Below, piece after piece: positions 60,501-64,000 of a stretch of DNA of 64,000 nt. The notes below the pieces were generated by a model. That model did no database searches and was not told where the DNA came from. It was given only the letters and a program-made list of their open reading frames with translations. A program made the translations under genes and the position numbers. The stretch is from Clytia hemisphaerica (taxonomy: Eukaryota; Cnidaria; Hydrozoa; Leptothecata; Clytiidae), in assembly GCA_902728285.1 (NCBI GenBank), contig CACVBU010000597.1:62001-126000 (forward strand). Direction: 5' to 3'. Each line of letters opens with the position of its first letter. Within the stretch, counting starts at the first letter, position 1.

Positions 60501-63097
60501 AGCGGCTGCAACCTCAACTGCAGCACTCAAAAATTGCAAAATTTGTATATAAAAATGTCCATAAAAACTGAACAATTTGGAGTTATTGGCTGAAATTTTG
60601 TACAGTGACTCACTTTCAGATGCAGATCATAATTCAGTAAGTGTTTTTCCCAAAATGAGGCTATTTCAAGATGGTGTCTGACAGGGTGGCGCCGATAAGC
60701 CCTTTTGACCGTTTTGGACTGAAATGGCTTAATTTTCTTAGATAAATGTATCTAAAATGTCCTTATTTTTTATTTTTTTAATCATTATGATATGCTGAAA
60801 TTATGTACAAAATTTGAGCTTTTTAGTTCAATTTTACCAGGAGAAACAGGCAAAAGAAACTTGCAAAATCAGACAAAACCGCAATACAAGCTGCAACATG
60901 GAGAATGCTCAAAATGCCTTGCGACAACTTTTTCAAAACAGTAGATTTGAGCCCGGCTCGAACCACCAAAGTTATTTGTCAGTGATTCTGAGCCCGGCAT
61001 GTGCTACCAAGCCGCTGCCAAAATTTGAAATTACAAACTCCTACCCCTACCGTGAGATCGAGTAACTTGCATCAGTGAAGGCTAACATGCATAGCCCTCA
61101 AATGACTGACCAATCAAAGCAGCAAAATTTCAAAACAAATGAACTACGCAGCTTCGCTCGCGCTCTACTCTACCATTTTTGTTTTGATTTCACTTTGCTA
61201 TGCATATTAGGCTAATGCAAGTTACCCGACTTCACGGTATATATTGTACAAAAAATTTACTGTGGGAAATTTGAATTTATCGCTGTCCTCACTCATCACT
61301 TACTAACATAAAAACCATATTTCTGAACTTGCGTTTTCTCTTAAAGAGTGTGACCGTTGAAAGAATTTGTTTGGTTTTCAACTTTGTTGAACGGAACTTT
61401 TGTCGAATTTGTCAAACATTTCTTGTTGTCAAAGTTTAAGTGGTACTTAATCGAATACTTACAATTTTAGTGCAGCAACCTTTGAAAATTTTGATTAATT
61501 ATGTCATCTGGTATGTACTGATGTAAACTAAAAAACTGAGCATGATCGAGACTCCTTTAAAAAAGCTCAACAAATATAAAATTTCACCATAATTTTATGC
61601 AGAAAAAGTATCAAAATATCCAACAATACAAATAGAGGCTATTCTAGTCAACCTCTTGCTGTTTGAATAAATTTTTTTGTCGAATATAAAAGCCTGAACA
61701 CACATTTCGCACACGTTTAAGTTAATAATTATTTTGATAAAATGCCTAATTCCTCTTAATCATCAAGGAGATAGCAAGAGAGTAGTAAACATTACATAAG
61801 AGAACATACCTGTAATAATCTGGTTGGTTTTTGAACCTTCATTTTGAACAATAATGAGAAAACATTGATGAATAAACCCTCAAGCAAAATCAGTGTAAAA
61901 AATGCAACTTTCAAAATAGTCTTTAAAAGCTTTTAGGTCAATAAGTATGAGCATCCACTTCTGTGGGTGCAAGTCAAAGCTACACTTAACTGATTGAAAA
62001 ACATTTGAAACAGTAAACTTTCCTTTATAAGTCTCAAGGTCCATAAAGAAATCAAAACATTGACCGACAGAACCAAAATGTGATTCTCAGGCGCCATCTT
62101 GGATTCCGTTCGGAGCAAATAAACCCACGGCCGCAGTAGAATCGATATTCTTTACAGCACGCAGCCTAAGACGACCCGAGCAAATCGATTAAATTTTATG
62201 CGAATGCCCCCGATTGAATCGCACCAAAAGAGCAACCGGCACGGACAGGAGTGAGAGAGGACAGAAAAACAGAACACGGCACGGACTGCGGACAGACAGG
62301 ACAGGACAGACACACGGAAAGTTCCTCTTGAAAGGCCCCTTCGCTAGCGCTGGGCCAACAAGTAGCAAGTATCTGATGCTAAGAGGACAATCTAGTTTTG
62401 TATATATCAGACCTATGTACATAAACTACACGTTTTTTTTTTTATTATCTAAAATTAAAGCCTTCGGATATGGTCCTAACTTTTTGAGTTTATAAAGCCT
62501 AAAAATGTTCTTATTTTCCCCATTTTTTATGTATTTTTGTCCATTTTCCTAAGAAATCTCAAAATGTTCTTAACATGTTCTTAATATTTTTTCAAAATGT
62601 TCTTAACATGTTCTTAGTATTTTTTACCATCGAAAATCTTAAATATAGTTTGTTCTTATAAAAAAACGTTTAGTTGCTACCAAAAGATACCTAATTTTGT
62701 ATACAGTAGCCCTCTGCCTATTTTTCTTAATTTTCATTGACCAAAGATTAAAGCATCTTATAAAAAGCAACTTAAAGAAAAAAATTCCCGAAATGGCACC
62801 CAGAAAAATTAAAAAGGGCAATTTTTACGGATTTCCTTTGATAATTTTTAGGTAACGATTTTAATTTTTTCTTGTAGCAGCTTGTAGTGCTCAAAAACAG
62901 ATGAAATAAAATGATTTTAAAAAAGCCCTTCAAATTTTCTAATTTTTTTTTTGGTGCACTTTCAAATTCTTTTCACAGAATATTCTCAGATTTAGAAGGT
63001 GGTATCATACCTCGATTGTCACTTCCAGACATTGCGGCCATATTTTGATGTCATTGCGCGCTATTCGTCCAATAACCACTGACAATTGTAACGCAAG
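48535..63097 (-). CDS. IPO11: Importin-11 (IPO11), C-terminal 852 residues, 11 exons
   Basis: Karyopherin-beta nuclear import receptor; the human protein carries UBE2E-type ubiquitin-conjugating enzymes and rpL12. Minus-strand exons: 63097-63011, 55997-55161, 54715-54519, 53649-53460, 52920-52702, 52061-51987, 51072-50875, 50320-49902, 49454-49356, 49103-49025, 48693-48535 (TGA). All borders are AG/GT and the sum (2559 nt) is in frame. Family landmarks in order: GRIARNDIKIWPQ (HEAT repeat 3 region), KELASKRLASDRRVF, AVGLSSYELFGEIDFDAWF, HVIWMVGEWIDVKL, LRIALDDFDFVLEDFL, EECDTKMMVLNVIS, AHIYLLEDGLELWQ, and the C-terminal end DCVYNFHLLPYLKEKL. The importin-beta N-terminal domain (about 120 residues) should lie beyond base 64000. 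A candidate AATAAA is at 48001-48006. Introns, including one of 7 kb (55998-63010), are packed with repeats. Confidence 0.95.
48694..48898 (-). repeat. GGATCCTCAGATCC dispersed repeat, copy 3, abutting the last IPO11 exon
   Basis: On the minus strand: GACTTCCAGGCTATATTC, GGATCCTCGGATCCTAAAGG, CGTGGGAATTTC and finally TTGATTGTAG, which is the acceptor of the IPO11 exon starting at 48693. The other copies end in the same (T/G)GATTGTAG or ATTGTAG. Confidence 0.65.
49469..49695. mobile_element. TTAA-bounded 227-bp MITE
   Basis: Ends TTAAAGGGACATTAAAGTA and AGTACTGTTATGTCCCTTTAA-type complement; TTAA at both borders suggests piggyBac-like insertion. It begins 13 nt beyond the acceptor AG of the IPO11 exon 49454-49356. 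A partial relative is at 24802-24878. Confidence 0.7.
51144..51391. mobile_element. CATAGATTTTTAAAGCCCGAAG MITE, copy 2
   Basis: Shares CACGTGACATTACAATAGAA and GGTTTTCGAAAA with 25288-25525; ends CATAGACTTATAAAG / CTTTATAAATCTGCATAG. Confidence 0.7.
51557..51762. repeat. 29-bp minisatellite, about seven units
   Basis: Unit ACAGAATGGGAAAACCCGAT followed by TCAGGGTAA, with one longer variant unit. In an IPO11 intron. Confidence 0.9.
52096..52243. mobile_element. 148-bp MITE
   Basis: Ends TAATTCATGATATTCATGAC...TTTTATACGGAAGCA and TGCTTCCGTATTAAAACATT...GAATTA; 34 nt upstream of the IPO11 exon 52061-51987. Confidence 0.65.
52404..52500 (+). repeat. Possible tRNA-derived SINE fragment
   Basis: GATGGTTGGGTAAAGCG resembles a pol III A box and GGTTCGAATCT a B box, 55 bp apart; no cloverleaf could be drawn. 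Confidence 0.35.
52942..53112. repeat. TACTCTAAGGTCCCGAATA repeat
   Basis: Related to 38162-38443 (also shares TATTAATTTTCGAAAAG and CTTATTAGGACCCC); the terminal word recurs directly at 53083. Starts 21 nt upstream of the IPO11 exon 52920-52702. Confidence 0.5.
53145..53317 (+). repeat. GGATCCTCAGATCC dispersed repeat, copy 4
   Basis: GGATCCTGAGATCCTAAATC, GTTAAAACTTAGA, and the end CCGATTGTAG. In an IPO11 intron, opposite to the gene. Confidence 0.6.
54087..54173. repeat. Perfect 24-bp hairpin preceded by a 16-bp direct duplication
   Basis: 54125-54148 and 54150-54173 are exact reverse complements (GAGAAAGTGTCTACTTCGCA plus TTTT) around one central T. Immediately before, ATGACTTTAGCCCTACC occurs twice. 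Confidence 0.9.
54935..55125. repeat. GTGATGACGTGAT minisatellite
   Basis: Irregular units built from CGTGATGACGTGATTTGGA and CTTTTT; ends about 35 nt below the IPO11 exon 55997-55161. Confidence 0.7.
56658..56819. mobile_element. TACACGTTTTTTTATAAGAAC MITE family, copy 5 (shortened)
   Basis: TACACGTTG at the left; the right end TTGGATGTTCTTATACAAAA...CGTGTA is complete. Confidence 0.6.
57385..57565. repeat. GC-rich repeat of CCGACC/GGCGGAA words
   Basis: Units such as GCCGTCGGAAAAGTTATCCG and CCGAAATAGTCATCCGACC recur two or three times; much more GC-rich than its surroundings. Confidence 0.7.
58582..59139 (+). CDS. Unrecognised 185-aa ORF nested in the large IPO11 intron, opposite strand
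   Basis: Single open frame from ATG to TGA, the longest in the window without repeat character, and clearly more GC-balanced than its surroundings. The product is basic and polar: a charged start (NKEKERERRQRAVTLPSK), a middle rich in Ser/Thr/Asn, a Cys/His cluster (CNLHNKDSDCRYY), an Arg run (GGERRRRG) and an ordered-looking end (VDQLRYTIIEPG, SYGSILKHLNEIL). No signal peptide or membrane segment is visible. No family was recognised. A TATA-like TTTATAA lies at about 58465, and the frame stays open upstream to a TAG at 58510 that could instead be a 3' splice site, so the ATG may not be the true start. An AATAAA lies near 59602. It may be an intronless nested gene, an exon of a larger plus-strand gene, or chance. 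Confidence 0.45.
   Translation: MVVNKEKERERRQRAVTLPSKLVTSPSHTIVQRNLNTFLMIPSLEEMRKTLRQMSSTVNVPLASKRGRNNTLPISESVPLEMTSKSNVDVNGKTSTENPTLENHKMQSTKMCNLHNKDSDCRYYGSDSSIRSSGGERRRRGVVISLGVDQLRYTIIEPGNGKKNWHIRSYGSILKHLNEILSRKC
59365..59417 (+). other. Exon-like segment downstream of the nested ORF
   Basis: A 53-nt stretch bounded by a pyrimidine-rich acceptor (TTTTTGCCTAG) and a consensus donor (GTGAGT), open in two of three frames on the plus strand. It could be a further exon of a transcript containing the 58582-59139 ORF. It is too short to judge alone. Confidence 0.2.
59418..61047. other. IPO11 intron interior, no gene seen
   Basis: AT-rich; the 83-aa frame at 60814-61065 overlaps the MITE at 61048 and has no recognisable domain. 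Confidence 0.4.
61048..61240. mobile_element. 193-bp MITE
   Basis: Ends TACCGTGAGATCGAGTAACT / GTTACCCGACTTCACGGTA; inner TGCATAGC / GCTATGCAT. Confidence 0.6.
62215..62330. repeat. GGACAG-rich low-complexity repeat
   Basis: Irregular CACGGAC, GGACAG and ACAGAC words; the overlapping short frames on both strands follow from it. Confidence 0.5.
62427..62672. mobile_element. TACACGTTTTTTTATAAGAAC MITE family, copy 6
   Basis: Foldback copy, oriented opposite to the 41006 copy by its interior (AAAGCCTTCGGAT, GTTCTTAACATGTTC). Confidence 0.7.
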
Positions 63098-63116
63098 CTG
63101 AAAGTCATATTAAAAA

Positions 63117-63531
63117 TGATGATATGATGATATGAGCCCTCCTCATTTGGGAATGGGTCTTACTCCTTACGAAGTAGGAATTCCTCCTTTTTCAAGTTGG
63201 AACGCTTAGCCCTTTCCAGACACCACTGGTTCTGTGCACGCGAGACACAGATACCATGATGCATAGTGATGACACTCGAACTACATGGGAGAGCATATAG
63301 CTCGTAGAAGGCGTAGAAAGGGATGAGTGACACCCACCACACACAACAATGTCTGGCATATCACCCACACTCTTGTATCAGAGTAGTGGTCCCAATTCCC
63401 CTAACATGGTATGGGTTGACCCGGGCGAAGGTATGATCACTTGCCAAGTTAACCGTAGTACTAGAGTGGGAATCGAACTCGGACCTCCCAGACGGGAGTC
63501 AAGAGCGATGACCACCCCACCACTACGCCTT
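63117..63531 (-). mobile_element. tRNA-derived SINE (415 bp) with 12-bp target duplication
   Basis: Minus strand begins AGGCGTAGTGGTGGGGTGG (A-box region) and has the B box GAGTTCGATTCCC about 45 bp further. A roughly 300-bp body follows and it ends in an ATCATATCATCAT tail. The flanks TCATATTAAAAA at 63105-63116 and 63532-63543 are identical. It is inserted just upstream of the 3' splice site of the IPO11 exon at 63097. Confidence 0.85.
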
Positions 63532-63779
63532 TCATATTAAAAAAAGAAGATCTTTTAGTAAGAAATAGAATTTGATTTCGAAATAGTCTCTCTCATCATG
63601 AATATAATCGAAAACAGTATTTTGGGACTTTTAACCAAGAGCTGGATTAAGAAATGGGAAAGAATTCTGAAAAGCAAACTTTTTGCCAATTCCAACTTTC
63701 ATTTACCAATATAACTCAGAGCTTGGGATTTTTTATTTCCTTTTTTCCAGAGTTTCTGTTATGATAATTTTCTGTTTGA

Positions 63780-64000
63780 AGGCAGAAAGTTTCGCAAGCA
63801 GAAAGTTTCGCGAAGTCAAAAAGTTGTGAAATTTAGCGAATTCAAGTTTCGCGAAATATAGTTTTAGCCGAAATGTTTCACAGATAGAATTTTCCCGAAT
63901 TCATATAAAATTAACCTTTTTTGGTAACAAAAACTCATAAAACACGCACAAATTTAGCAAACAGTGCAAAACTGAGTAGGAAAGTTTATTTTTCGCGAAA
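63780..64000. mobile_element. TTAAGGGCAGAAAGTTT MITE, copy 2, cut by the window end
   Basis: Matches 207-410 in the same orientation with scattered differences (CGCGAAGTCAAAAAGT, CCTTTTTTGGTAACAAAAAC, TGCAAAACTGAGTAGGAAAG). The left end carries a short duplication of GCAGAAAGTTTCGC. Confidence 0.7.

Noticed and set aside
62189..62495. Overlapping ORFs on both strands near a GGACAG-rich stretch
   Set aside because: Low-complexity repeat followed by a MITE; reads as repeat frames.
63117..63531. tRNA gene on the minus strand
   Set aside because: A and B boxes are present but no acceptor stem or cloverleaf; the 415-bp length, tail and target duplication identify a SINE.

Overview
Eukaryotic, animal (metazoan) nuclear DNA: AT-rich, with GT-AG introns, spliced genes for conserved animal proteins, and heavy loading with short non-autonomous DNA transposons, tandem repeats and at least one tRNA-derived SINE. 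No prokaryotic operon, CRISPR array, rRNA or intact tRNA gene was seen. The phylum cannot be fixed from the sequence; intron-rich genes and well-conserved proteins fit a slowly evolving aquatic invertebrate (cnidarian-like or similar), which is inference only.

Layout. (1) 1-4421: repeats only. (2) 4422-23217, plus strand: 21 exons encoding the C-terminal 746 residues of Elongator complex protein 1 (ELP1/IKBKAP); the N-terminal propeller exons lie to the left of the window. (3) 23218-28884: tail-to-tail intergenic region with a 156-bp satellite and a foldback element. (4) 28885-35500, minus strand: a complete four-exon secreted/ER cyclophilin of the PPIB type (204 aa). (5) 37725-39032, minus strand: a two-exon gene for a 113-aa His-rich single-pass membrane protein that I do not recognise. 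(6) 39033-48534: 9.5 kb of repeats. (7) 48535-63097, minus strand: 11 exons encoding 852 residues of importin-11 (IPO11), lacking about 120 N-terminal residues that must lie to the right. An unrecognised 185-aa plus-strand ORF (58582-59139) sits inside its 7-kb intron.

The genes are functionally unrelated housekeeping genes (tRNA wobble-uridine modification, ER protein folding, nuclear import); there is no sign of a pathway cluster. Exon sums are in frame for every gene (ELP1 2243 nt, PPIB-like 615 nt, the membrane protein 342 nt, IPO11 2559 nt), which supports the splice sites chosen.

The most interesting signal is how the mobile elements relate to the splice sites. Many insertions start within about 5-35 nt of an exon boundary, and two IPO11 3' splice sites appear to depend on repeat sequence: the last-exon acceptor coincides with the end of a dispersed repeat, and another acceptor keeps only a few nucleotides between the exon and a SINE target-site duplication.
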